A DNA stretch of 23,979 nucleotides, taken from NCBI GenBank assembly GCA_964427965.1, contig CAYRWK010000006.1, forward strand, positions 1-23,979, read 5' to 3'. Below are positions 1 through 7,407 of this stretch, piece by piece. The notes below the pieces were generated by a model that saw nothing but the letters and a program-made list of their open reading frames with translations, searched no databases and was not told the origin of the DNA. The DNA comes from CAYRWK01 sp964427965. GTDB taxonomy: Bacteria > Patescibacteriota > WWE3 > UBA101185 > UBA10185. Each line of letters starts with the position of its first letter. The stretch's first letter is position 1. A program made the translations under genes and the position numbers.

Positions 1-1050
1 GCTGTAAGCTCCGGAAATATTATAGACTTTGATCAGGTTACAGAAGCGTTAAAACAAGCAGTCGTAAAAGCAACTACAGATTCGGGAGAAAAAATTAAAC
101 AAGTAATCTTTGGGGTGAGTGGGGATTTAGCACTAGGGCTTGTAACAACTGCAAAGGCCGGAAGAAGTCAAAGCACTGTGATTTCGGAACAAGAAATAAA
201 GCAAGTGCAACAAACTATTTTAGAAAACGCAATAATACAAGCTCGAAACGAAATACTAGAAACAACAGGAAACTCAGATATTGAAATTGAGCCTATCACA
301 ACATCAAACATATACACTAAAGTAAACGGCAGATTTATTGCAAACCCAATAGGAGTAGAAGGCGAGTCGGTAGAAATTGCCATGTTTACAGCTTTTACAC
401 CTTCCTACCATACAAAGACACTTCAGAAGTTAGCCAGAAAGGTTGGGTTAAATATATTAGCCATCGCTTCCGAGATGTACGCCTTAACTACAAGCATTCG
501 CCCAGGAGCACCAACTTTAGCAGACTATGTAGTAATAAATATTGGCAGTGACTTTACCGATGTTGCAGTAGTATTTGGCAATGGAATAGTGGCAACAAAA
601 TGTTTGTGCATAGGTGCAGACCATTTTACTAAAGAGATAAGTTTAAAAATGGGTCTTACCTTTAACGAAGCCGAAAAAATGAAAGCAAGCTACACATATG
701 AAAAATTAGCGCAGAGTGAGAGCTTGGTAGTTCAAAACTGTATGCATGAAACCTTGGAAACATGGCTTGATGGGTTGGAATTATTGTTTGAAGAATTTAG
801 CGGAGTAAAAACCTTTGCCTCAAATATCTTTTTGGTTGGAGAAGGTTCAAAGCTTCCGGACATTTATGACTTTGTAAGCAGAGAGCCGTGGACAAAATCT
901 ATTGCTTTTAAAGCCCCGCCTGAATTTAATAAACTAAAATTGGATAACATGACAAAAATATCGGATTCAACAGGACAAGCCGACCAAGCAGAGTACCTAC
1001 TACCATCAGCTCTTGCTAGTATTTATTTGGAAATGAACTCACAGGGATAA
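1..1050 (+). CDS. PilM/FtsA-like actin-fold ATPase, 5' end outside the window
   Basis: The frame is open from the first base, so the gene starts upstream; the GTG at 115 is internal because the residues before it already fit the family (a G-N-I-x-D start, then V-x-x-A-L-K-x-A-V and the strand V-I-F-G-V-S-G-D). FtsA and PilM are cytoplasmic actin-fold proteins that bind ATP and recruit a membrane partner. Visible family features are an SHS2-like insertion (about 180-400), the linker K-L-A-R-K-V-G-L-N-I (about 430-460), a phosphate-2-like motif I-N-I-G-S-D-F-T-D (535-561) and an adenosine-motif-like L-V-G-E-G-S-K-L-P (about 832-858). No C-terminal amphipathic membrane-targeting helix like that of FtsA is evident, which with the bitopic protein encoded 13 bases downstream favours a PilM-like role. 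Family assignment is firm; FtsA versus PilM is not. Confidence 0.8.
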   Translation, partial: AVSSGNIIDFDQVTEALKQAVVKATTDSGEKIKQVIFGVSGDLALGLVTTAKAGRSQSTVISEQEIKQVQQTILENAIIQARNEILETTGNSDIEIEPITTSNIYTKVNGRFIANPIGVEGESVEIAMFTAFTPSYHTKTLQKLARKVGLNILAIASEMYALTTSIRPGAPTLADYVVINIGSDFTDVAVVFGNGIVATKCLCIGADHFTKEISLKMGLTFNEAEKMKASYTYEKLAQSESLVVQNCMHETLETWLDGLELLFEEFSGVKTFASNIFLVGEGSKLPDIYDFVSREPWTKSIAFKAPPEFNKLKLDNMTKISDSTGQADQAEYLLPSALASIYLEMNSQG

Positions 1051-1063
1051 CAAAGGATAGCGC

Positions 1064-2608
1064 ATGACAAAACTTGATTTAGAAATATTTGATGACGTAA
1101 TAACTGTCTTAAATAAAATTAGAAACATAAACGATGAAGGTATTGAATTAGATATCCCTGAAGGAAGTGTACTTTTTGAAAATATCCTAAACCTTAAACT
1201 TTTGCAAAAAAGGGCAGAGGATTTGGGTAAAGTGGTTCATTTTAAAACACTGGATGAGGCGGGGTTAAATTTAATATCTATAGTAACCGAAGGAAATCTT
1301 GCAGAAAACACTGCCTCGCCAATAAACACTACAGCAGAATCAAACACCTATCCAACAAAAAGATTTAAAGGAATATCGCTTCCATCAATAAAACTCCCAA
1401 AGGCGTTGCCAAAGATTAACCTACCTTCCTTTGGTGGTAAATTACCCCCTGTTTGGCCGGTAATTGGTGTTACCCTTGCTGTTTTATTGCTAATTGGAGG
1501 GGTTATATACGCACAAAACGCACCAAAAGCAAAAATCAAAGTGGTTGTTAACTCGCTTCCCCTAACAAAAAGTGTGCAAATAAAAGTTAGGAAAGATGCT
1601 TCTAGCGACGCCACCGCTAAAATCCTACGGGGAGTAATAATTCAAGCAGAGAACGCAGAAGAAAGTACCATTGCTACAACCGGCACAAAAACTGAAGGGA
1701 AGAAAGCTAAAGGAGTGGTAAAAGTTTATAACAAAACCACAAGTGAAGTTACCTTGAAAAAAGCTGTCAAACTAAAATACAAAGATTTTACTTTTGTACT
1801 GGATGAAGAAATAGCGATACCTGCTGCAACCGAAAACATCATAGACCCAACACAACCAAACATTCCCGGAGAAAAACAAGCCAACGTCACTGCCGGTGAA
1901 ATCGGGAAAGACTATAACATTGATAAAGGGAAAACACTTGAGGTAAACAGTTATAAAACAGCCGATGTGGTCGCAACATCAACGGAAGACTTTGAGGGGG
2001 GAGAAAGTAAAACTATAAAAGTTGTGGCTGAAAAAGACATTACCGATCTTTCTTCACAAACCCTTACAAAAAGCCAAACAAACAGTGCGGAGGCTTTGGC
2101 GGACAAGTTAAGCTCAAGCCAAAAACTTATAACCGGCTCAACAACATCCACTTTAGTAAAAGAGGAATTTACGCCAAAAGTTGGGGAAGAAGCCGACACA
2201 TTAAAAATCACACAAGTCGTTTCGGCCAGCGGCCTTGTGTACGTTACATCAGAACTTAACACCCTACTTGACGGGTTAGTAAAAGACTTAATACCTGACG
2301 GCTATATACTTTCCTCGAAGGAAAGGGATGTAAAAGTAGACATATTGGGTAATTCAGATACAACTGTATTAAGTACAACCGAAGCCGATCTTCAAGTAAC
2401 ACTAAAAACATACATCATTCCTGATATAAAAGAAGACACAATAAAAGATGAGCTACGAGGTAAAAGTACAGGAGACGCTCAAAAATACTTAGGAAGCATA
2501 AAAAATGTGAAAACCTACGAGTTAAATATCAACCCGACTATTCCGTTTTTTCAAAGAATTCCGACTAAAACGGAAAACATTGAGGTGGAGATTAGCGTAA
2601 ATGACTGA
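1064..2608 (+). CDS. Bitopic membrane protein with baseplate-J-like exterior
   Basis: The 514 residues divide into three parts: a predicted cytoplasmic alpha/beta domain (about 1-75), a Lys/Pro-rich linker (about 98-128) and one transmembrane helix (about 132-150), followed by an exterior of about 360 residues. Residues about 215-290 look like the baseplate J/gp47-type module common in Candidate Phyla Radiation proteins: a G-V-V-K-V-Y-N-K-T strand, then P-G-E-K-Q-A-N-V-T-A-G and G-K-D-Y-N-I. The N-terminal domain resembles the short nucleotide-binding-like domain found in front of such proteins in this group (from memory, no search run). An AAAGGA ribosome site at 1052-1057 fixes the ATG. The layout of cytoplasmic ATPase followed by a single-pass partner recalls PilM-PilN. 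Its function is unknown; a cell-surface assembly scaffold is inference. The last 8 bases overlap ruvX. Confidence 0.7.
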   Translation: MTKLDLEIFDDVITVLNKIRNINDEGIELDIPEGSVLFENILNLKLLQKRAEDLGKVVHFKTLDEAGLNLISIVTEGNLAENTASPINTTAESNTYPTKRFKGISLPSIKLPKALPKINLPSFGGKLPPVWPVIGVTLAVLLLIGGVIYAQNAPKAKIKVVVNSLPLTKSVQIKVRKDASSDATAKILRGVIIQAENAEESTIATTGTKTEGKKAKGVVKVYNKTTSEVTLKKAVKLKYKDFTFVLDEEIAIPAATENIIDPTQPNIPGEKQANVTAGEIGKDYNIDKGKTLEVNSYKTADVVATSTEDFEGGESKTIKVVAEKDITDLSSQTLTKSQTNSAEALADKLSSSQKLITGSTTSTLVKEEFTPKVGEEADTLKITQVVSASGLVYVTSELNTLLDGLVKDLIPDGYILSSKERDVKVDILGNSDTTVLSTTEADLQVTLKTYIIPDIKEDTIKDELRGKSTGDAQKYLGSIKNVKTYELNINPTIPFFQRIPTKTENIEVEISVND

Positions 2609-3026
2609 AAATAAAGACACTATTGTTTTAGGCATTGACTACGGCGAAACAAATATCGGGCTGGCTTTTGGTAGAAACAGACTAGTGTCCCCTATCAAAA
2701 CCGTCTCCGGTAAAAACACCCCTTTAGCTATAAATGAAATATTGAAGGTGGTTATTCAAAATAAAGTTGGAAAAATTGTAATGGGACTTCCCTTAAGCTA
2801 CGATAAAAAAGAAAATTCTCAATCTAAAAAAGTTCGTCAATTTGCTAAACTTTTAAAAATTAGATTAAAGCTGCCCCTAGAATATGTAGACGAATACGGA
2901 AGTACGATTGAATCTCTGGAAGAAACTATTCAACAACACGTACCTAAAAAGGCCAGAAGACTTATAGATCACTACTCAGCAGCCATTCTCTTGAGAAAGT
3001 ATTACGACAAAAGCAATACTATTTAA
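2601..3026 (+). CDS. ruvX: YqgF/RuvX family RNase H-fold nuclease
   Basis: The 141 residues match the usual 135-150 of the RuvX/YqgF family, proposed Holliday-junction resolvase or 16S rRNA 5'-end processing nuclease. The first strand I-D-Y-G-E-T-N-I-G-L-A (residues 12-22) carries the first catalytic Asp (D13). The segment V-M-G-L-P-L (about 60-65) is typical. V-D-E-Y-G-S-T replaces the usual D-E-R-x-T/S, so the Arg is missing while the acidic residues stay. D-H-Y-S-A-A near the C-terminus supplies the last Asp. Its ATG lies inside the end of the preceding gene (8-base overlap), indicating translational coupling. The 3' end overlaps by 8 bases the 3' end of a minus-strand gene. Confidence 0.87.
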   Translation: MTENKDTIVLGIDYGETNIGLAFGRNRLVSPIKTVSGKNTPLAINEILKVVIQNKVGKIVMGLPLSYDKKENSQSKKVRQFAKLLKIRLKLPLEYVDEYGSTIESLEETIQQHVPKKARRLIDHYSAAILLRKYYDKSNTI

Positions 3027-3582
3027 TAAGATTTACCATTGCGCCACATTGAGGTGATAGTGTTCCGTTATTACTAAACCTCACACATGCTTTTTTAGCA
3101 CCCTCGTTTTGTAGATCTTCGGGAAAAATTATAAAACTGGCACCTTTTAACACCCCATCTTTTGTAGCATACAATCTTCCACCAAAATGCCAACCATCAA
3201 CAAAATCTCCTTCGGTAGCATTAACACACCAAGTACCGGTATCCTTTAAAAACGCATACTCATAAGAGGTGCTTTCGGCAGGAGCAACGACAATTAAGGA
3301 TGACGCCCAACCGGGAGTTCCAAAAACAGATTTTGCCTGCTTGCATGCAGTACCCTTGTTTTTATAGATAGAATCATCACAGGAAACCCCGGAAGCAGTC
3401 TCAAAATAGGCAGAGGTCCACGACTTACACTCAGTACTTTCTTCGGAAGCTTCGGACATAAAAGAAGTATTACCGGCTTGTTTTGACAAAAACAAAAAAC
3501 CACCAAAAGACGCAGTTACTAATAATGCGGCAATCAGAACAAATATAGGGCTAATAAAACCTTGTGAAAACGACTTGGGCAT
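3019..3582 (-). CDS. Small secreted or membrane-anchored six-cysteine protein
   Basis: I do not recognise the family. The start is taken at the ATG at 3582 rather than a TTG at 3603, because the reverse strand has AAAGGA seven bases upstream of that ATG. The 187-residue product begins with a short basic stretch, the sequence S-Q-G-F and a hydrophobic helix (about residues 8-33), then an exterior of about 150 residues with six cysteines (three disulfides are possible) and several tryptophans. The G-F junction before the helix resembles a type IV prepilin cleavage site, but the Glu usually at position +5 is absent, so it could equally be an uncleaved signal anchor. Its own promoter is visible at 3622-3650. 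Confidence 0.6.
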   Translation of the reverse strand: MPKSFSQGFISPIFVLIAALLVTASFGGFLFLSKQAGNTSFMSEASEESTECKSWTSAYFETASGVSCDDSIYKNKGTACKQAKSVFGTPGWASSLIVVAPAESTSYEYAFLKDTGTWCVNATEGDFVDGWHFGGRLYATKDGVLKGASFIIFPEDLQNEGAKKACVRFSNNGTLSPQCGAMVNLIK

Positions 3583-3621
3583 AAAGATTCCTTTCTTGGT
3601 CAAATAAAATCTTATGTACTA

Positions 3622-3650
3622 AGTATGCTAAACCTACAGCAACAAGTCAA
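3622..3650 (-). promoter_or_regulatory. Promoter of the six-cysteine protein gene
   Basis: On the reverse strand TTGACT (3645-3650) and CATACT (3622-3627) are separated by 17 bases. Transcription would start near 3615, giving a leader of about 33 bases that includes the AAAGGA ribosome site. Confidence 0.6.
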
Positions 3651-3658
3651 GAAAGCTT

Positions 3659-3687
3659 TTGACGCAAACAGTGTCGAATGATAGATT
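3659..3687 (+). promoter_or_regulatory. Promoter of the HAD phosphatase gene
   Basis: TTGACG (3659-3664) and TAGATT (3682-3687) are 17 bases apart; a TG at 3679-3680 makes it an extended -10. The -10 ends 9 bases before the ATG and no Shine-Dalgarno sequence is visible, so the transcript is probably leaderless or nearly so. Its -35 lies 8 bases from the -35 of the divergent promoter. Confidence 0.6.
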
Positions 3688-3696
3688 TAACTCACT

Positions 3697-4467
3697 ATGT
3701 ACAAACACCTGCTCAAAAACAAAAAAGCTGTAGTTTTTGACCTAGATGGAACTTTAATCGACTCAGAACCTTTGTGGAAAGATGCTGTAGAGGCAGTACT
3801 TGCCAACTTTGACGCCGACTGGATTGATTACAACGAATTTCCAACAGGAATACCAATTAATATTAGATGGGATTTAATTTTAAGAAAATATCCGGAATAT
3901 ATTGATACAAAAATGACTACTAGAGATTTGGAGGAAGCGACATATACTCAATATCTAAATAAAGTTCAGGAAACAGGGTTGAACGTGAGAAATGGTTTTT
4001 GGCCGCTTGCATACGAGTTAAAGGAACAAAAAAAGTTAAAGCTAGGGCTGGCAACAAATACAAAAAGAAAAATCACTGATGTAGTACTTAAGCATTTAGG
4101 CATTTTTCAAACATTTGATGTGATTGTTTGCGGAGACGAAATAAAAAAACCTAAACCTAACGGTGAGATTTATACAACAGTTGCTCAAAAACTTGGAGTA
4201 AAACCGGAGGAAGTTTTAGTTTTTGAAGATAGCTCAATTGGAGCGGCCGCAGCAAACAATGCAAAAATGGATTTGGTGATTATTTGGGATGGGGAAGAAA
4301 ACAAGCTTTACTATCCCGAAAAAGCTTCACTATTTATTCCAGACTTTAATGGCCTTTCCGGACAGCTGGATACAGATGCAGGTGAGGATATTAAACTCGC
4401 GGCAGAAGAAATTCTAAGATCCAGAAGCCAAAAACCGGAAGAACAAACTCCAACGAACATTGCTTAA
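3697..4467 (+). CDS. HAD-superfamily phosphatase, beta-phosphoglucomutase-like
   Basis: This 256-residue protein is a haloacid-dehalogenase-fold hydrolase with all four motifs: F-D-L-D-G-T (nucleophile D15 and acid/base D17), L-A-T-N-T (motif II), K-K-P-K-P (motif III Lys) and V-F-E-D-S-S-I-G (motif IV, Mg2+ binding). The cap between motifs I and II is alpha-helical, as in the subfamily IA enzymes such as beta-phosphoglucomutase or phosphoglycolate phosphatase; the substrate cannot be read from sequence. The C-terminal 30 residues are polar and probably disordered. The gene stands alone between a divergent gene and dnaA. Confidence 0.85.
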   Translation: MYKHLLKNKKAVVFDLDGTLIDSEPLWKDAVEAVLANFDADWIDYNEFPTGIPINIRWDLILRKYPEYIDTKMTTRDLEEATYTQYLNKVQETGLNVRNGFWPLAYELKEQKKLKLGLATNTKRKITDVVLKHLGIFQTFDVIVCGDEIKKPKPNGEIYTTVAQKLGVKPEEVLVFEDSSIGAAAANNAKMDLVIIWDGEENKLYYPEKASLFIPDFNGLSGQLDTDAGEDIKLAAEEILRSRSQKPEEQTPTNIA

Positions 4468-4471
4468 CAAT

Positions 4472-4480
4472 TGTGGATAA
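4472..4480 (-). promoter_or_regulatory. DnaA box upstream of dnaA
   Basis: TGTGGATAA is the exact reverse complement of the consensus DnaA box TTATCCACA. It sits 47 bases before the dnaA start and upstream of the probable -10, a common arrangement for DnaA autoregulation. Confidence 0.7.
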
Positions 4481-4503
4481 CTCGTGTTAATCTCTTATCA
4501 CAC

Positions 4504-4512
4504 TGCTAGCAT
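4504..4512 (+). promoter_or_regulatory. Probable extended -10 of dnaA
   Basis: TGCTAGCAT fits an extended -10 (TG-N-TAGCAT). It ends 15 bases before the ATG. No good -35 and no Shine-Dalgarno sequence is seen. Confidence 0.4.
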
Positions 4513-4527
4513 TGCCCCTCTAAACAT

Positions 4528-5934
4528 ATGACACCAGACCTTAAAAATACAAGCGCAAAAAACCTATGGGAAATTGTTCAAAGTGAACTAAAGCAGGTTA
4601 TGTCCCCAAATATTTATGGTACAACAATTGCTCTAATAGAAGCTAAAAATCTAACCAAAACCTCAATAGAACTTATTTGCAGAAATAAATATATTAAGGA
4701 ACAAGTTGAGAAAAAATATTTAACATTTATTAGTGCCACCCTAAACAGAGTTGGCAATGCTAATTATGAAATACTTTTGACCGTCTCCGAATACGTAAAA
4801 GCTTTAAAAGAGGACAAACAAATTGGGCCATTATTTGCACAAGAAGAAAAACACGGTCCGAGTGAAATAGAAAGCCAAGCCGAAGCATATAAAATAGGTC
4901 TTTCGGCTAAATATACCTTTGAGAACTTTTTAATGGGCACAAATAACCAACTGGCATACGCTGTAGCAACCGCCGTAGCTGTAAATCCCGGAAAAGTGTA
5001 TAACCCGCTTTTTTTATATTCAGGGGTAGGGCTTGGAAAAACACATTTAATGCAGGCTGTCGGTAATCGTATTCTAAAAGAAAAACCTGAACTTAAAATT
5101 GTATATTGCACGGGAGAATCGTTTACAAATGAGCTGATTGAAAATCTGCAAAAAGGTAAAAGAAACGGTAAATACACTTCTAATGAATTTAGAGATAAAT
5201 ATAGAAAAGCAGATGTTTTATTAATTGATGATATTCAATTTATTGCCGGTAAAGTTTCAACCCAAGAAGAGTTTTTTCATACGCTAGACGCTCTTCTTAG
5301 AACACAGAGACAAATCATTATCACCTCAGATAGACCACCCAAAGATTTTGTAAACATTGAAGAACGAATAACCTCGCGCATAGGAAGCGGCATGATTGCA
5401 GATATCCAAGCCCCCGATTTTGAAATGCGCAATGCAATTCTACGTAAAAAAAGAGATGAAAATATCGACCCAATTTCTAACGACGTGTTAAGTTTTATTG
5501 CTGAAAAAGTAGCCACAAATATAAGAGAATTGGAAGGGGCATATCTACAAGTAGTAACTAAAGGTAAAGCAAAAGGCAGAGAACTAACCATGGAGTTTGC
5601 AGCGGAAGCTTTGGGTGAAAGTATAAACATAGAGCCTCAAAAAAATATCAATATAAGTCAAATCTTAAAAGCCGTCTGTACTTATTACTCGGTTAAAGCT
5701 TCGGATGTAAAAGGAGAGAGACGTGTTAAAGAATTTGTATTACCAAGGCAAGTTGCCATGTTTTTAATAAAGGAAATGACCCGAGAATCCTTAATGGGTA
5801 TAGGGGATTATTTGGGTGGCAGAGATCACACAACAGTTATTCACGGTGCGGAAAAGATTGAGAAAGAAATGCAAGAAATGGGAAAACTACATCAGGACGT
5901 GGTGAATATTAGGCAGATGATTTCAGCAAAATAA
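4528..5934 (+). CDS. dnaA: Chromosomal replication initiator DnaA
   Basis: The 468 residues show the four DnaA domains. Domain I (about 10-90) is followed by a short linker. The AAA+ core starts at Y-T-F-E-N-F-L (about 129) and has Walker A G-V-G-L-G-K-T-H (about 166-173), Walker B L-L-I-D-D-I-Q-F, and a box VII arginine region reading S-R-I where most DnaA have S-R-F. Domain IV carries the DNA-binding signature G-G-R-D-H-T-T-V near the C-terminus. DnaA binds 9-bp boxes, oligomerises with ATP and opens the origin. The box-rich region right after the gene and the box in front of it are its likely targets. Confidence 0.97.
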   Translation: MTPDLKNTSAKNLWEIVQSELKQVMSPNIYGTTIALIEAKNLTKTSIELICRNKYIKEQVEKKYLTFISATLNRVGNANYEILLTVSEYVKALKEDKQIGPLFAQEEKHGPSEIESQAEAYKIGLSAKYTFENFLMGTNNQLAYAVATAVAVNPGKVYNPLFLYSGVGLGKTHLMQAVGNRILKEKPELKIVYCTGESFTNELIENLQKGKRNGKYTSNEFRDKYRKADVLLIDDIQFIAGKVSTQEEFFHTLDALLRTQRQIIITSDRPPKDFVNIEERITSRIGSGMIADIQAPDFEMRNAILRKKRDENIDPISNDVLSFIAEKVATNIRELEGAYLQVVTKGKAKGRELTMEFAAEALGESINIEPQKNINISQILKAVCTYYSVKASDVKGERRVKEFVLPRQVAMFLIKEMTRESLMGIGDYLGGRDHTTVIHGAEKIEKEMQEMGKLHQDVVNIRQMISAK

Positions 5935-5935
5935 T

Positions 5936-6047
5936 TGTGCATAAATATGTCTATTTGTGGATAAAGTTTTGATTTCCTATAAGTTTTGTGGATAAGTAGC
6001 CTATGTTATCCACAAACATATCCACTAACATTTGCCAATTATCAACA
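5936..6047. promoter_or_regulatory. DnaA box cluster
   Basis: Boxes read on the reverse strand are TGTGCATAA (5936-5944, one mismatch), TGTGGATAA (5956-5964, exact) and TGTGGATAA (5987-5995, exact). On the plus strand are TTATCCACA (6006-6014, exact), ATATCCACT (6018-6026, two mismatches) and TTATCAACA (6039-6047, one mismatch). The cluster thus has three boxes in one orientation facing three in the other. Confidence 0.85.
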
Positions 6048-6169
6048 AACCCGTAGACTGTCACGACAATATTTTTAATATAAAAAGGCAGGGAAAGGCG
6101 TCTATAGAAAAGATTATCGTTTATAAACAAACGCATACCTGTTAAAATCAAACAACAAAAGCGAAAGCC

Positions 6170-6189
6170 GTTGATATACACATATCAAC
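6170..6189. repeat. Inverted repeat in oriC
   Basis: GTTGATAT and ATATCAAC form a perfect 8-bp inverted repeat around ACAC. The right arm is part of the degenerate DnaA box beside the trio tract, so the pair may be two head-to-head weak DnaA sites. Confidence 0.6.
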
Positions 6190-6235
6190 AGGTTCTATTA
6201 CAACTACTACGTATTTAATATATTAAATTATTAAT
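6182..6235. promoter_or_regulatory. Probable origin unwinding element: box, GG, DnaA-trios, AT-rich palindrome
   Basis: In order on the plus strand: a degenerate DnaA box ATATCAACA (6182-6190), GGTT, then CTA-TTA-CAA-CTA-CTA (6195-6209), then TTTAATATATTAAA, a perfect 14-bp palindrome (6214-6227), and more AT up to 6235. On the opposite strand the triplets read 3'-GAT-AAT-GTT-GAT-GAT-5'; four of the five fit the DnaA-trio pattern. The order matches the basal unwinding system known from Bacillus subtilis. Confidence 0.65.
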
Positions 6236-6243
6236 GAAAACCA

Positions 6244-7407
6244 ATGTGGAAAAATAACAAATTTCAATTAAAGATATGGATCTATTCATTAATTGCAAAA
6301 GCAATTTATTTAACTATTAGAGTTTTAAACAAAGGTAACGGTTACACTTGGCCTGGTCATTTCATTTTAAAAATCCAAAAAAATGTACTTAAGGACTTAA
6401 GTCAGGTGTACCCAAAAGGGATTATTCTGATATCAGGTACAAACGGAAAAACTACCACCTCCAAAGTACTGTCTCATATATTTGATTACTTAAATGTACC
6501 CGTAAGTACTAATAAAAGTGGTGCGAATTTAGAGAATGGGTTAGTTTCCGGTATTTTACTGGATACGGATATGTTGGGTATGACTCGTAAAGAGTACGGG
6601 GTGTTTGAAGTTGATGAATTTGTACTACCAAAATTGCTGGAGCATGTCTCCCCTACCGCGTTGCTTTTGCTGAATTTGTCTCGTGATCAGTTAGATAGAT
6701 ATGGGGAGACAGATATTATTTTTGATAAATGGAAAAGTGCGATTGCTAAGTTAGATGCTTCTTGTTTTTTGGTTTTGGATTGTGAGCAAAAAGAGTTTTA
6801 CGATTTGCACTCGGTTTTTAAAGGTCGTGTTTTCTATTTTGATGCGGATCCTGCTTTGGCAAAACTTACTCATTTAAATGGAACGTTTAATGCAAAAAAT
6901 GTTAATGCCGCTTGTTTAACCATGTCTGTACTTGGGTACGATCACGAGCTTGTAACAAAATCGTTAGAAAACTTTTCGGTGGCTTATGGCAGAGGGGAGC
7001 TTATAGAGAAGAACAATACTACTTATCAGCTATTTTTAGCAAAAAACCCAGCAAGTTTTAATCATAATTTGCAAATGCTTAGTGAGAATACTATTGATGC
7101 AAAAAACCTATTGTTTGTGTTAAACGATAATATCCCTGACGGAAGAGATGTTTCTTGGATATATGATGTGAATCCGGATTTACTAAAAAAAGTTTGTAAC
7201 GGAAAAGAGGTTTTTGTTAGTGGAACACGTGCGCTTGATATGGCTGTGAGGTTAATGTATGCCGGAGTAACTGTTTTACAGGAAAATGTTTATGCGGACT
7301 TGAATCAGGCTCTTAATGCTAAAACAGATGGGTTGGTTGTAATACTTCCAAACTATTCAGCAATGCTTGAAGTAAGAAAGTTTTTAATTGGGAGAAATAT
7401 TTTATGA
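6244..7407 (+). CDS. murT: Lipid II isoglutaminyl synthase, Mur-ligase subunit MurT
   Basis: MurT with GatD amidates the alpha-carboxylate of D-Glu in lipid II, at the cytoplasmic membrane face. Of 387 residues, the P-loop is G-T-N-G-K-T-T-T (65-72); G-A-N-L-E-N-G-L (93-100) and L-N-L-S-R-D-Q-L-D-R-Y-G-E (142-154) are typical of MurT. The C-terminal domain keeps N-D-N-I-P-D-G-R-D-V-S-W (294-305), the region containing the Asp that in Staphylococcus aureus MurT completes the GatD catalytic triad. The family is usually about 435-450 residues with a four-Cys zinc ribbon in the central domain; here the corresponding stretch (about 180-220) is short and has no C-x-x-C pair. The downstream gene overlaps by ATGA and encodes the partner. 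Confidence 0.9.
   Translation: MWKNNKFQLKIWIYSLIAKAIYLTIRVLNKGNGYTWPGHFILKIQKNVLKDLSQVYPKGIILISGTNGKTTTSKVLSHIFDYLNVPVSTNKSGANLENGLVSGILLDTDMLGMTRKEYGVFEVDEFVLPKLLEHVSPTALLLLNLSRDQLDRYGETDIIFDKWKSAIAKLDASCFLVLDCEQKEFYDLHSVFKGRVFYFDADPALAKLTHLNGTFNAKNVNAACLTMSVLGYDHELVTKSLENFSVAYGRGELIEKNNTTYQLFLAKNPASFNHNLQMLSENTIDAKNLLFVLNDNIPDGRDVSWIYDVNPDLLKKVCNGKEVFVSGTRALDMAVRLMYAGVTVLQENVYADLNQALNAKTDGLVVILPNYSAMLEVRKFLIGRNIL

Larger units (their letters stand above)
5935..6243. other. Replication origin oriC (gene-free region after dnaA)
   Basis: This 309-base stretch carries no credible gene. Its left half holds a cluster of DnaA boxes, its right half a DnaA-trio-like tract followed by an AT-rich palindrome. 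Plus-strand composition changes across it: 5281-5340 has 8 G and 19 C, while 6661-6720 has 15 G and 6 C. This is expected where leading-strand synthesis diverges. Location next to dnaA, boxes, unwinding element and skew together make this a strong origin call. Confidence 0.85.

Noticed and set aside
115..1050. GTG at 115 as the start of the first gene
   Set aside because: The 38 codons before it are open and already match the FtsA/PilM family, so the gene continues upstream of the window.
5951..6181. A 76-codon reverse-strand open frame in the gap after dnaA
   Set aside because: It is made of the DnaA boxes and AT-rich DNA of the origin, has no ribosome site, and its product resembles nothing; the region is explained as oriC.
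6170..6189. The GTTGATAT/ATATCAAC repeat as a transcription terminator of dnaA
   Set aside because: No T tract follows, the stem is AT-rich, and it sits within the DnaA-binding and unwinding region.
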